From the NCBI RefSeq assembly GCF_041200145.1, contig NZ_CP165734.1, positions 4,836,001-4,900,000 on the forward strand: a stretch of DNA of 64,000 nt. Direction: 5' to 3'. Position 1 is the stretch's first letter. Each line of letters starts with the position of its first letter. Below the pieces are notes generated by a model that did not search any database, had not been told where the DNA came from, and was given only the letters and a program-made list of their open reading frames with translations. A program made the translations under genes and the position numbers. Positions 38,994-48,395 of the stretch are shown piece after piece. Source of the DNA: Bradyrhizobium sp. LLZ17. Lineage in GTDB: Bacteria; Pseudomonadota; Alphaproteobacteria; Rhizobiales; Xanthobacteraceae.

Positions 38994-40133
38994 CTAGGTT
39001 GGTGACTGGTTGGCTTCGCGAGTGGACAGATCCAAGCGCCAATTCCTCGGCAATGTAGAAACGTAAGGTTCTTGACGAAATTCATACTGCGCCAGCAAAG
39101 AGCGAACAGTGCCTTCACATTCTTCCGGCACAACGATCTCTCTTATAAAGTCACGGAAAGGACGGCCGCCAACTTCAGCCAAGACCCAGAACCGACGCAT
39201 CTTACTTTCATCAAGCCTTCCCATACGAGTACCAAGGAAGGATCTGATTGTTTCCTTGGATCCTGCGAACCGAGCAGCGTTTGAGTCAGCATAGTACTCA
39301 TTCTCGCCGAGGCTAAACCAGCACATGCCTTTTCTCATATGGTGGATCAGGCGCCACTCTCTTTGATGAAAGAATGCCAGAGGTTCGCTGTCGATAGTAG
39401 AGTCGGCATTTTGATAAAGCGAGAGAAGCATGTTTAAGAAGTCAACGAGACTCCAGCCAGCCACTCGGTCAGTGTCGAAAAGATCGAAGATCTTCTTAGC
39501 ATCGCGCGACGTGAGATCATTTAGTCGATTGACGACGGGCGCTTCATACTTGGGGACCATGCCGATCTCAGTAAGGCGTTCGTAACTTGGGACAGAAAGC
39601 TTCTTCAGATTTGCGCGAGCTTCAATGAAGCTTAGAACTTTAAGGACTGTCCTGATCTCATCGAGCCGATACACAATTTGTGAGCTTAGGCTTTCGCTTG
39701 GTCCAGTCGAGTTGGTGCGATAGTAGTAGACAGCTGGCAGTATGCCCATTTCCCGGGCTTCCAATGGATCCAAACCAATTGCAAACGGGCCGAACAGTTC
39801 TGCGTGTGAAAAGATTATGGATGAGCCCTGTGGGGCACCTTCGCTGGGTCTCAGCTCGATTTGTTGGGATAGCTCCGGCAGATCGAGCAGACTGAAACAT
39901 GCGCGAGACTGGTAAATCTGATCTTGAGGAAGGCCGGCCGAGAGTAACGCTAGCTTCTCCTGCCGCTCGGAAGACGGGTCCGAGAACAAGGGAAACCGCT
40001 CAGGCATGCATAGAAGTCCGTGACACAATATCAGCGACAACACCTCTATGCCGCCCTCAAACGTCTCATTAGCTCGCGGAGCGTCAGATCGCTGGGTCGG
40101 AGGCCGTGGGAACGCGTGATATAGCTTCTTCAT
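38994..40133 (-). CDS. AbiGi-like abortive infection family protein
   Basis: The 379-residue protein starts MKKLYHAFPRPPTQRSDAPR. Several phrases fit the AbiGi antitoxin-family pattern: CFSLLDLPELSQQ early, SHAELFGPFAIGLDP followed by GILPAVYYYRTN, and the hallmark FFHQREWRLI near residue 255. In lactococcal AbiG the AbiGi protein pairs with the AbiGii nucleotidyltransferase toxin. No such toxin gene is seen here; the neighbours are a membrane protein and a hydrolase. The family call is by motif memory only. Confidence 0.55.
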   Translation of the reverse strand: MKKLYHAFPRPPTQRSDAPRANETFEGGIEVLSLILCHGLLCMPERFPLFSDPSSERQEKLALLSAGLPQDQIYQSRACFSLLDLPELSQQIELRPSEGAPQGSSIIFSHAELFGPFAIGLDPLEAREMGILPAVYYYRTNSTGPSESLSSQIVYRLDEIRTVLKVLSFIEARANLKKLSVPSYERLTEIGMVPKYEAPVVNRLNDLTSRDAKKIFDLFDTDRVAGWSLVDFLNMLLSLYQNADSTIDSEPLAFFHQREWRLIHHMRKGMCWFSLGENEYYADSNAARFAGSKETIRSFLGTRMGRLDESKMRRFWVLAEVGGRPFRDFIREIVVPEECEGTVRSLLAQYEFRQEPYVSTLPRNWRLDLSTREANQSPT

Positions 40134-40155
40134 ATGGAGGCATCCGACGGCTTAA

Positions 40156-41058
40156 CTAATGTCCCTTGAGCCGTTGGTCGTAGTAATTGCAGGCACTCTT
40201 TAGAAACGCTTGGAATAAGTCGCTGCGTTGTGTTGCAAACTGTCGCATAACTGCAGCGTTCTGAAATAGAAGAACAGCCTGGTACTGTAGTCCGGATTGC
40301 CGTCGAGGGAATTGAAATATTTCGACGTCGCGTATGACTGCTTTCTCTCCTGCGCCTACGTCCCAGACGTAGCGGAGTGGCAATCCAGCAATGTCAATGA
40401 AGCGGCGGTCACCATCCTTCGTTAGATACGCCTTGTAGTCGATGTTGAAGTCGGCATTTACGTAGGTGCCCTCCTCCGAAGAATTAAGGTTTGGAAGGCC
40501 GGAGTTTATATTGTCGATAATTGCCTTCTTCAGTGCCGAGGGCAGAGAGCCTGTCTCCGTTCCGAGATCAACAGCGTCCAAAAGGCTTTCATACTTTGTG
40601 CCAGCGAATTCCTTTGCAACGTAACCGCCGCCCGTCTCCACTAAGCCATTCTCGGAGAAGTATTGCTCGTTCTCCCTGACGACCGGAATCGTGTAGATAG
40701 TGTATGCGCCGCGAGCAACAAACATCGCCAGCGGACAAACCATGGCGTCTTCAATCGGCAATTCATAGAGGGCATTTTTATAACCGAGTTTTACTGAGCC
40801 TCCATTCTCTTCGAATTGGAGATTTAGGTCACTGATTCCAATAGGGCTGTTGTCCTCAGTCAAGAACTTCAGACTACGCGCTCGCAGACTCACGCCGCCG
40901 CTATAAAGGTAATGAGGGCTGTGGAAAAAGGCGACCGCCACACCAGACCCCGTGTTCACGAACGATGACACGTCTGCGTTTCGCACAGCCGAGGAGGCAG
41001 AGATCAAGGAGAGAAGCGCAACGACGGAAAGAAGGAACGAAAGCTTCGGCCGAGCCAT
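40156..41058 (-). CDS. Secreted protein of unknown function
   Basis: The protein has 300 residues from MARPKLSFLLSVVALLSLIS, a clear Sec signal peptide. The early mature part (FVNTGSGVAVAFFHSPHYLY) vaguely recalls the start of trypsin-like proteases (GTG-x-V), but no Ser-His-Asp triad was found. Later segments (YLTKDGDRRFIDIAGLPLRYV) are unrecognised. It lies 22 bp upstream of the AbiGi-like gene on the same strand, so the four genes 41058-36852 may be one transcription unit. Confidence 0.65.
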   Translation of the reverse strand: MARPKLSFLLSVVALLSLISASSAVRNADVSSFVNTGSGVAVAFFHSPHYLYSGGVSLRARSLKFLTEDNSPIGISDLNLQFEENGGSVKLGYKNALYELPIEDAMVCPLAMFVARGAYTIYTIPVVRENEQYFSENGLVETGGGYVAKEFAGTKYESLLDAVDLGTETGSLPSALKKAIIDNINSGLPNLNSSEEGTYVNADFNIDYKAYLTKDGDRRFIDIAGLPLRYVWDVGAGEKAVIRDVEIFQFPRRQSGLQYQAVLLFQNAAVMRQFATQRSDLFQAFLKSACNYYDQRLKGH

Positions 41059-42015
41059 ATGGGCCTCCGTCAGCAATCACATCAAGAATTAACGTCATCA
41101 GAAAAGGCTAAGAATATTGTTGCGCAACCCGAGGGTGTTTACAAGCCCGTTCTGCAACGGAATCAGCTTGCAGGGCCAGTGACACGGTGCGGGTGGTAGG
41201 TTCGGTTACTTCGCTGGTGGGCCGCCAACCGCCGGTTCTCCACTCCCATCCGGGCGATTGAAGCTCCTTCGAGGGTCGCCGGAGAGTCTGCGAGGATTGT
41301 CGCGATATCATCGTTCGTGGCTGGGGGCAATTTTGTCGGTCCCCGGCAACACGTGGAAAGCCGTGAGGACCCGCCGTCCGGTATCTCTTCCGGCCGAGCT
41401 GTTGTCGAAATTCGTGACGAGCTCGATTCTATCGGAGGCACCTGCCCAGAGTGCCCGCCCGAGCGTCAGTAAACGGTAGTATATCTGTCCCATACGGCAA
41501 ATTGCAGAGTGATCGCCCCTTTGCAGCACATCATGGGGTTCTTAGAAGCGGTGCGATTTCAGACGCCTTCTTCTCAAGATAGGAACCATGGCAAGGCGAA
41601 TAGCCGCCGGGCTCAACACCGACCCATCCCGCCGGCAGCAAGCACGTCAGCGGTCCTGATCCCGTCCCATACTGTCCGACAGAGTCGATCTCGACCTGAA
41701 GCTCTTGGACTTGATAGTTCTCCAGGCCAGTCTTGATTGCCAACTGCTTCAAGCCTGCTCGGTCATGTCATCGAGCTTGGATACGGCGGCTTCCTTGAGA
41801 TTCAGGCGGTTGTTGAGCAGCCTTCCATTGAGTGCGCCCAACTGATCCGCGTAGAATCCGCTCGACACATTGGTGATGGCCAATGTGGCGACGAATTGCT
41901 TGATACGACGGGAACAGAAGACGAGTACGAACGGCAGGACAGCGGGAAGCATAGAGCCTCCGATTTCGCGCCCGAAATGGCGTCCCATTCCGGGTCCGTT
42001 GCCAAACTCAAGCCG
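41059..42015. other. Long stretch with only weak coding evidence
   Basis: This stretch is about 950 bp. Two adjoining minus-strand frames are the only candidates: 41749-41988 (79 residues, N-terminal hydrophobic helix MLPAVLPFVLVF) and 41531-41752 (73 residues, cysteine-containing), which overlap by TTGA. Neither has a recognisable domain or strong ribosome site. The rest (41100-41500) shows no gene, RNA or repeat that I can support. Confidence 0.4.
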
Positions 42016-42672
42016 TCATTCGCTCCAAGTATAGACCTGTTCTCCGCGGTTCGTGGAAACAACGACCTTGATCGGATCGCAGGATGGAAGAACCTTAATG
42101 GCTTGGCCGGTGCTGAGTTTCTGAGGGAAGGAAGCCAAAGCCAGACCTGAGCATTCCTGTTTGTTGTTAATGACTACGTTCGTGACTGTTATCTCCTGGT
42201 CTTCAAGAGACTTGATCTCGAGCGTCGAGTAGGCAGGCATCGGCGGATATTGCGAAGGAGGAAATCGCTCCCTCACCACGGCCAATTTGAGAGATCCAGC
42301 ATACGGGAGCTTCGACACCATCCAGTTCAGCGGCTCGTCGAGCATCCCCAAACTGAACATGCCGACAGCCACGACAGCAGCAACAACCCAGATCCCCGCT
42401 GACCGGCCGCCCGAACTTCTATTGCTTCCGCCCATTCGCGGCGGGCTTGCGCTGGCCCCAGGCTGGGTAGGAGTAGCACGATCGGCGGCTATGCTCGGTC
42501 TTCCAGCAAGGCCAGCCAGGAGCCCTGAGACGAACGTTTCCCGGCCCGCAAGTGTTTCCGCATTTTCCGCCGATTCAGGCTGCGATCGCGGCAAGCCACA
42601 TGAGGCGCAAAAGTTGGCTGCAGCCGGAACGACTGCCCCACACGCCATGCAGAATCTTTGTTCAGCCGCCAT
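42016..42672 (-). CDS. Zinc-ribbon membrane protein
   Basis: The protein has 218 residues from MAAEQRFCMACGAVVPAAAN, after a GGGGGAAGG ribosome site. The N-terminal zinc ribbon is CMACG-x10-CASCG. A low-complexity Ser/Gly/Arg linker leads to one membrane helix (IWVVAAVVAVGMFSLGML), then a roughly 85-residue outer domain with two cysteines (ECSGLAL, PSCDPI). It is divergent from an XRE regulator, and the 70-bp gap holds both promoters. The function is unknown. Confidence 0.72.
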   Translation of the reverse strand: MAAEQRFCMACGAVVPAAANFCASCGLPRSQPESAENAETLAGRETFVSGLLAGLAGRPSIAADRATPTQPGASASPPRMGGSNRSSGGRSAGIWVVAAVVAVGMFSLGMLDEPLNWMVSKLPYAGSLKLAVVRERFPPSQYPPMPAYSTLEIKSLEDQEITVTNVVINNKQECSGLALASFPQKLSTGQAIKVLPSCDPIKVVVSTNRGEQVYTWSE

Positions 42673-42742
42673 ACCTTCCCCCTCTTCACAATTCGGCTTT
42701 AAAGCCGTGGGCCAATAAACCACAGCGCGATTGGCTAGGTCC

Positions 42743-42985
42743 ATGGACCTACGCCAGCTTTTTGCAACGAATCTTCGTCGGCTACGCCACAGCCGCGGTA
42801 TCTCGCAGGAGCAGCTGGCCAATGACGCGGGCATCGACCGGGCCTATGTCAGCCGGGTCGAGCGAGCTGTCACCTATGTTGGTCTCGAAATAATCGGCAA
42901 GCTCTCAGCGATTCTTGACGTGGAGCCTGCCGAGTTCTTTCAAAAACCAGCCAAGCGGGCTACCAAGCGACGCTCGACTGAGTGA
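42743..42985 (+). CDS. XRE-family HTH regulator
   Basis: The 80-residue protein starts MDLRQLFATNLRRLRHSRGI. It is essentially one helix-turn-helix domain: SQEQLANDAGIDRAYVSRVERA with recognition helix AYVSRVER, then LEIIGKLSAILDVEPAEFF. A TTG 12 bp upstream is an alternative start. Small Cro/C-type proteins of this form control mobile-element genes. The natural target is the divergent zinc-ribbon gene. It ends 5 bp from the convergent next gene. Confidence 0.88.
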   Translation: MDLRQLFATNLRRLRHSRGISQEQLANDAGIDRAYVSRVERAVTYVGLEIIGKLSAILDVEPAEFFQKPAKRATKRRSTE

Positions 42986-42989
42986 GCAA

Positions 42990-43397
42990 TCAGCCTTTGC
43001 CCGCTTTCTTGTCCTTCGCAGTCTTGAAGTTCGAGCGTACTGCGTTCGCGCATGCTGAGAGTGCGTCGTCCAAGCCGCCAGCGACCGCGAGCGTTTTGAT
43101 CTGGTCCAGCTGCTCGACCAGATCATCCCACGCGGCGTTGCCGGTGCCGACAGCCTTGAGGGTGCTCTTCCCCTTCTCCAGTTCGAGCGGCTGTTTCCCA
43201 TAACGCAGTTGGAAGAAAATTCCGCCGTTCACGTCCACCCAGAATTGCTCCCGCGAGATGCGCTTTCCCTCGCGAAAGAGCCCGATCTTCGTAATCTGCT
43301 GATCGATGCTGGACGTGAACTTGTTGCGGCGCTGAAGGACTGGAGTGTTGGCGGTCGGCTTCTGAACGGAAACCAGAGAGATCGTCGCTCGTGCCAT
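42990..43397 (-). CDS. Small uncharacterised island protein
   Basis: The protein has 135 residues from MARATISLVSVQKPTANTPV, after GAGGAG. It contains NKFTSSIDQQITKIGLFREGKR and LRYGKQPLELEKGKSTLKAV, with a basic C-terminus (FKTAKDKKAGKG). Size and charge would suit a nucleic-acid-binding accessory protein, but no domain was recognised. Confidence 0.65.
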   Translation of the reverse strand: MARATISLVSVQKPTANTPVLQRRNKFTSSIDQQITKIGLFREGKRISREQFWVDVNGGIFFQLRYGKQPLELEKGKSTLKAVGTGNAAWDDLVEQLDQIKTLAVAGGLDDALSACANAVRSNFKTAKDKKAGKG

Positions 43398-43612
43398 GAT
43401 GGGCTCCTCGTTGTTGATGGAGCCGTCGTCTTCTGAATTTGGCACTTGGGCAACGGGCAAGCCTACCTTTAGGCCAAACATCAGCAAATGCGTAATGGGC
43501 TCTTCTATTGCTGTTAGAACGAGAGGTTATTCGCGTTCAGGCAAGGAGATCCGCAGGCTAGCCCTGCTGGATATGTCGCATAGATCCCGGATTTATCGGC
43601 ATGGGGGAGCTC

Positions 43613-44533
43613 TTACCTTTTGGCCGCTGTTGCATCGGTGTGCCCCGGGCTGTCTAGCGAGGTTACAGAGACGATTGACCGGAACTCTTCAAGGATCTCC
43701 GGATGGTTTTGGTCGAGATAGCGCTCCACCTTCTTGTTGCCGACCAGCTTGACGATGTATCCGCAAGCAATCACGAGATGCAGAACGTCTTCACCGTATG
43801 AGGATCCGACCGCCTTAAAGTCCTGTTGGAGCACACTCATTTCGCGTTCCATTCGGGCGATCTGCTCGGGCGTCATACCATCGATCTTTTTCATTCGTTC
43901 GGGCTTGGCCAAATCAATCTGTTTGGTCGCGGCCAAGAGAGCTCGCGCATAACCGACGGTGAAATTCGAGGCCGACAGCATCAATTCGGCGACCTCGACC
44001 TGACGCATCGGACCCATCCTGCGAAGCACATCAAAAGTCACTGGACTGACCATCTTATCCTTCAGCATCTCGATCACTTCCGAGCTTATTCCGTCGAGCA
44101 TCGCTCGCCGCCGTTTGATATGACCGATATTGACATCCAGCGCCTTCGCAAGCTTCTCTTCCGACACGCCACGCGCGAGCGCACGCACGATCATGAAGTA
44201 TTCCTGAATCGTCGCGAGATGGTTGACCCGCTTGTTGTAGGTGAACGTTTCATCATCATGAGCCAAAATGCAGCGGGCGCTCATTTCGCCTCGATCCAGG
44301 AGCGCCGCACGACGCCAATGACCATCCAGCAGTAGGTATTTCCCGTTCTCATCGGGTTGCCGTGAGACAACCAGGGGCTCGATCAATCCAACTTCAGCAA
44401 TTGACTGGGCGACTCGCTTGTATCGTACAAGCTTCTTCGTCTCGTCCGAAACCTGTTTGAGCGGTAGAATTGATCCAATCGGAATGACGAGAATGTCTTC
44501 CTGAAAGGCGATCTTAACCTCGGGATTGTCCAT
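43613..44533 (-). CDS. ParB-like protein with RepB-type C-terminal region
   Basis: The 306-residue protein has an N-terminal ParB-like domain with SIAEVGLIEPLVVSRQ and DGHWRRAALLDRGE, corresponding to the nucleotide-contacting boxes. A helix-turn-helix segment (GVSEEKLAKALDVNIGHIKRRR) follows, then a helical C-terminal part like plasmid RepB proteins. It follows another parB-like gene by 2 bp. No ParA ATPase is nearby, so classical segregation is unlikely. It may help the upstream recombinase or regulate the element. Confidence 0.82.
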   Translation of the reverse strand: MDNPEVKIAFQEDILVIPIGSILPLKQVSDETKKLVRYKRVAQSIAEVGLIEPLVVSRQPDENGKYLLLDGHWRRAALLDRGEMSARCILAHDDETFTYNKRVNHLATIQEYFMIVRALARGVSEEKLAKALDVNIGHIKRRRAMLDGISSEVIEMLKDKMVSPVTFDVLRRMGPMRQVEVAELMLSASNFTVGYARALLAATKQIDLAKPERMKKIDGMTPEQIARMEREMSVLQQDFKAVGSSYGEDVLHLVIACGYIVKLVGNKKVERYLDQNHPEILEEFRSIVSVTSLDSPGHTDATAAKR

Positions 44534-44535
44534 CT

Positions 44536-45414
44536 TTAGCCTCCCGCGGCATGGAGCCGCTCGGCAATAGGGCGCGGAAGCGTGTGTAGCTCCTCCGTCT
44601 GCAACAATTTGACGAACAGAGCCTCTCCCATCAACATTCGCAAGGCATTGACGACGAACAGGAGGCGACCTTGAGCGAGGCCCGCCTTCTTGACGAGCAG
44701 CTGTTGTCTATCCGCTTCCTTTCTGAAAGCGCGCACAAGCGCACCCGACGTTACGCGTTTCGCCTGGTGCCGCGGACCTGTCGGGGTTTTCGCCTTCCCG
44801 AGCAAATTACGCTGTTCGATGATTTTGCGGATCGTAAGCACTTGATTGCCCGGAATAGTGTTGGCCTCATACGCCTCCGCGAGCGCTTTCTGAACATCGC
44901 CGTCTTTGGCTTTTGCGATCTCCATGGCGATGGTGTGAGGGATGAGCCCCTTGTCCACCGCCGCCAATAGCCGCTGCTCTCCATTGTCCAACAGGTAGCA
45001 GATCGCATAGACATACTCGGTGCTGAAATCGATCTTGGCGGCGATCTGGGCCATCGAATAGCCGCGCTTCTTGAGATTCCCAATCTCCGAGACGAGCTCC
45101 ATGGTCGAATGGTGCCGCCGCGCGAGGTTCTCGACCAAGCTCATAACGAAGCAGTCCTCCTCGGAGGCTTCGATAACGATTGCCGGGATTTCTTTTTGGC
45201 CGAGAGCGATGAAGGCTTCCAATCGCCCCTGCCCACAGACCAGGTCATATCCATGACCATTACGACGACTGACGGTAATGGGCTTTTTGAGACCAAGATG
45301 AGCAATGCTTGTCACAAGCTCACCGAATATCCGCTTATTGCGAGACCGCGGATTGATAACCTTGATGTCGACAACGGGAACTTTGACGATTTCGGGAGCG
45401 GTTTCGTCGGTCAT
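44536..45414 (-). CDS. ParB/RepB/Spo0J family protein
   Basis: The 292-residue protein starts MTDETAPEIVKVPVVDIKVI. ParB boxes are clear: SIAHLGLKKPITVSRR, CGQGRLEAFIALGQKEIPAI and the arginine patch SLVENLARRHHS. The central HTH is GYSMAQIAAKIDFSTEYVYA. The start overlaps the recombinase stop by ATGA, showing translational coupling. It is one of two tandem ParB-like genes. Confidence 0.85.
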   Translation of the reverse strand: MTDETAPEIVKVPVVDIKVINPRSRNKRIFGELVTSIAHLGLKKPITVSRRNGHGYDLVCGQGRLEAFIALGQKEIPAIVIEASEEDCFVMSLVENLARRHHSTMELVSEIGNLKKRGYSMAQIAAKIDFSTEYVYAICYLLDNGEQRLLAAVDKGLIPHTIAMEIAKAKDGDVQKALAEAYEANTIPGNQVLTIRKIIEQRNLLGKAKTPTGPRHQAKRVTSGALVRAFRKEADRQQLLVKKAGLAQGRLLFVVNALRMLMGEALFVKLLQTEELHTLPRPIAERLHAAGG

Positions 45415-46975
45415 GCGGCAACCCCTAGCTCGTTTCGTGCGCTGAGGCCGAAAAACATATCGAGATCGTCGAAACGATACGCATCCAGATAAATTCCGTT
45501 TTCTTCAGCGAGCCGCATCCGATCCTTTGATATGTCAATACTCGGGAGAAGGTAATAATCGAGAATCTCGGCGTTCTGTCCGTCCATACGGATGGCAATT
45601 GTGATATCTGGGCGTAGGCTGGTATCGAGCCTCAGCTTCCAGCGTAGAAACCCAGCCTGAGTATGCAGGCAACGCGCAATGACAATCGAAGCCGTAAACT
45701 CGCCATTGATCGTCAAAATATCGGTCAATTCATCGAACTCGACGGTCCCGCCGCCTTCTCGTATCCCAGCCAGCGTTTTCTCAAGCACTTCCGGAAACAT
45801 GGTCCGTAGCGCCCGGTTTGTCTCGATATATCGGTAATCGCGGCCAGGATCGTAACCGACCAGCTGATAGGCTCGAACGAGGCTTCCAAATCTCGTTCGA
45901 TACACAGAGCTCGATGGCATCTCATCGACTTCGTCGATCACGAGGCCTGAAAGATGTCCCCTGTGTTTCAATAGTGTCGTCAGCAGCTCCAACATTTCCT
46001 CATCGGTTAGTTGCTTGCTGCGCTCGTCGATAATGCGTTTGGCGGCAAGGAAGAAGTCGCTATCGATCACTGCATCGAAGACGTGATCGGCGCGAATCCA
46101 CATCTCCGGTGGGTTTATGACGCGCTTCTGTTTCAGCTTAAACGAAACCCGATTGTAGATATTGTTCCCAACGTATTTCTCGTTTGTGAGGATTTGGTGG
46201 ATCGTTCCTCGCGTCCACGGGCGGCCGAACTCATTCGCGATGCCTTCAGCATTCAACATCGCTGCAATCTCGGCTTCTGTTTTGAGCTGAAGGACAAAGC
46301 AGCGGTATATGCGTTGCACGACACCGATTTCGTAGGGCGGACCAGGCTTCAAGATGACCCGATCGGTTTGCAGGCTCTTGTATTCGCCGCGCGAAAGATC
46401 GGCTTTTGGAGCGCGATGCTCATCTATCAACTGACGCCGAAGCCCGTAACCGGGGGAGCCGCCTTGCCTAAAGCCGAGACCGATTAGGCGGCATTGACCC
46501 GCGAAGACCTTGGCTGAGAGCTCCCGACTGTACTCGCCCGCCATCGCCCGTTTCATGCTCTTGATGATGGTGGACGACAGGCTACCGTCGTTTTCGAACT
46601 GCTCGGCGCAATACTGAACCCTGATGCCTGCCTCCTTGCAGGTGTACTCGTAGTAGGCGCTTTCGTCCGCGTCAGGAATCGCCCCCAGCGGCTCACATCG
46701 TAGACGACTAAGACGCTGTAGTCGGCCCGGCGTTTCCTAACGTCTTCAATAAGTTGCTTGAGAGCATCGCGCCCTTCGATGCGCAGTCCACTGCGTCCCG
46801 CATCCTCGTAAGTTCGAACAATCGTGAGATTGTGGCGTGCGGCATAGGCTGCAATCGCATCTTTCTGATTCTCGGTCGAATACTTTTGATGGTCTGTGGA
46901 CATGCGGACGTATTGCGCGGCCCGTACCGGTCCTTTGGCTGGCTCTTCGACGTTTGCTTGTCTTTCGCGTCGCAC
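45411..46975 (-). pseudogene. ParB-linked large serine recombinase, frameshifted
   Basis: The N-terminal resolvase domain begins in 46553-46975 (AAQYVRMSTDHQKYSTENQK, with catalytic Ser; LVVYDVSRWGRF). After WGRF the frame changes: one base appears missing near 46,682, and the continuation (DADESAYYEYTCKEAG) is in the frame of 45411-46556. The recombinase domain (SPGYGLRRQL; WTRGTIHQILTNEKYVGNN) is otherwise complete and gives a protein of about 520 residues. Three genes recombinase-parB-parB form one coupled operon. Confidence 0.88.
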
Positions 46976-47056
46976 GGAAGAACTACCTGGTCATCGATCA
47001 ACCTAAATTCGGGTTGAGCGTCGGAGATAGCAAAGCGTACCCAAGGGAGGGCCGGA

Positions 47057-47437
47057 ATGTCGCCTCCGAAAAAGGACCGAAAGATTCAGCCGATTCCGGT
47101 AAACTCTTATCCGCCCATGGTGAATGAGATCGGAAGCGCCGAATTTACCCGGACTATAGCGCAAGCTCTTCATAAAGAATTCGGCGATACCCACGCCGCC
47201 GTTAAGACGGTCGTGGCACTCACTAGAGCCAACGAGCGGGCAGTAAAGAATTGGTTTTCGGCCAAGAACGGTCCGACGGGCCGACATCTCGTAGATCTCG
47301 TTCGAACTTCAGACGAAGTTCTCGAGGCCGTACTGCGGATGTCTGGCCGAAGCGATCTGATCGTGGCCAAGAAGCTCGGAGAGTCCAAGCGGACTTTGCT
47401 CAAGATGCTGAGACTTATCGGTGAGCTTCAGAGCTAG
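47057..47437 (+). CDS. Small HTH-like protein
   Basis: The protein has 126 residues from MSPPKKDRKIQPIPVNSYPP, after a GGGAGG site. The central part (FTRTIAQALHKEFGDTHAAV, then ALTRANERAVKNWFSAKNGP) looks like a degenerate helix-turn-helix of the type found in rhizobial mobile elements. It is divergent from the serine recombinase gene and could regulate it. Confidence 0.7.
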   Translation: MSPPKKDRKIQPIPVNSYPPMVNEIGSAEFTRTIAQALHKEFGDTHAAVKTVVALTRANERAVKNWFSAKNGPTGRHLVDLVRTSDEVLEAVLRMSGRSDLIVAKKLGESKRTLLKMLRLIGELQS

Positions 47438-47589
47438 GCTGTGTCTGGTGACCGAGCTTTCGATGTCGCAAGGCCGGAGACTACCGACCCTCTATGGCGA
47501 TCAAGGACGCACTGGACGCGATCGACGACACGCGCCGAATTGTCCGCCCAAGCAAGCGTGACCGTTCGCGGTACTAACTCTTTGCGAAC

Positions 47590-47808
47590 TCACCTGCTGA
47601 CAAACCAAGACAGGCCATGGTTTCCGAGCCAAGACATCGCCGCCGTACAAGCGATCGAAATCAGGCCAGTCCAAAACCAAGGACGACCACGTGCGGCGCT
47701 AACGGAACGCAGATACAAGAACGCTCCGAGCAGCGCTCCATAGTTCCTCCTGAAGTCTCCATTGAGCTTGGCAATCTTCGATAGCTCTGAAGACGTGTCG
47801 TCAGTCAT
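47590..47808 (-). CDS. Small membrane protein
   Basis: The 72-residue product starts MTDDTSSELSKIAKLNGDFR. One or two short hydrophobic segments are visible (YGALLGAFLYL; WFWTGLISIACTAAMSWLG). No homology was recognised. Coding status is likely but not certain. Confidence 0.5.
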   Translation of the reverse strand: MTDDTSSELSKIAKLNGDFRRNYGALLGAFLYLRSVSAARGRPWFWTGLISIACTAAMSWLGNHGLSWFVSR

Positions 47809-47975
47809 GGATGCTGGCTCCTAACGGCGGCTACCAGCACCGTATGAACCACTGTTTTGCCCGACGGCGCAAGAGGAATTTCGGTATTATAGAAGTTCCT
47901 TTGGTAGAACGAGTCTGATGGATCGCAGCCCCGATTAACTCACAGACCTTTATGGAAGATGCGCGCCGAACCGTT

Positions 47976-48395
47976 TCAGCAATCCGCTATTTCCACCCGA
48001 CCATCACCTACATTCACCGCGACCGTCCTCGCACCCGCGTCGAGCAATGCTTTCAAGTCGTGAACCCAGGGTAACACGCAGCTAAAGTCGTCACCGCCAA
48101 CGAGCTCGCGTGCATTTCTTCTCCACTCGCGATCTCGGAACGGATTGCAACCTCTTGCATAAGCCGCGAACGATCGAGGGCTTGCCTCGTTGAGTAGGTC
48201 GCGAGGTTGACCATTCGACATCAAGTAGACACCTTCATCACAGGCCAAGATAACTGCCGCCGCGGCGACAGGTTCGGTGAGAGCGCTGCCGGTCTCCGGA
48301 TCATGGCCTATAGTCTTGCCGCCCTGCGCAGGGGAATCTAATGAGTGCTTGATCACGCGGCGCACATCGTCGGCTTCGAAGATCAACTGACTCAT
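47976..48395 (-). CDS. DUF3085 family protein
   Basis: The protein has 139 residues from MSQLIFEADDVRRVIKHSLD, after GAGGAGA. DUF3085-like phrases are EGVYLMSNGQP, AAYARGCNPFRDREW and VGGDDFSCVLPW. Proteins of this family are small, often plasmid- or island-borne, and of unknown function. Confidence 0.75.
   Translation of the reverse strand: MSQLIFEADDVRRVIKHSLDSPAQGGKTIGHDPETGSALTEPVAAAAVILACDEGVYLMSNGQPRDLLNEASPRSFAAYARGCNPFRDREWRRNARELVGGDDFSCVLPWVHDLKALLDAGARTVAVNVGDGRVEIADC

Noticed and set aside
40156..41058. Trypsin-like protease call for the secreted protein
   Set aside because: Only a GSGVAVAF-like opening fits; no His-Asp-Ser triad was found.
41258..41529. Short frames on both strands near 41.3-41.5 kb
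   Set aside because: None has a ribosome site, domain or operon context.
47441..47743. 100-residue plus-strand frame
   Set aside because: It has no ribosome site and biased shadow-like composition, and it overlaps the better membrane-protein candidate on the other strand.
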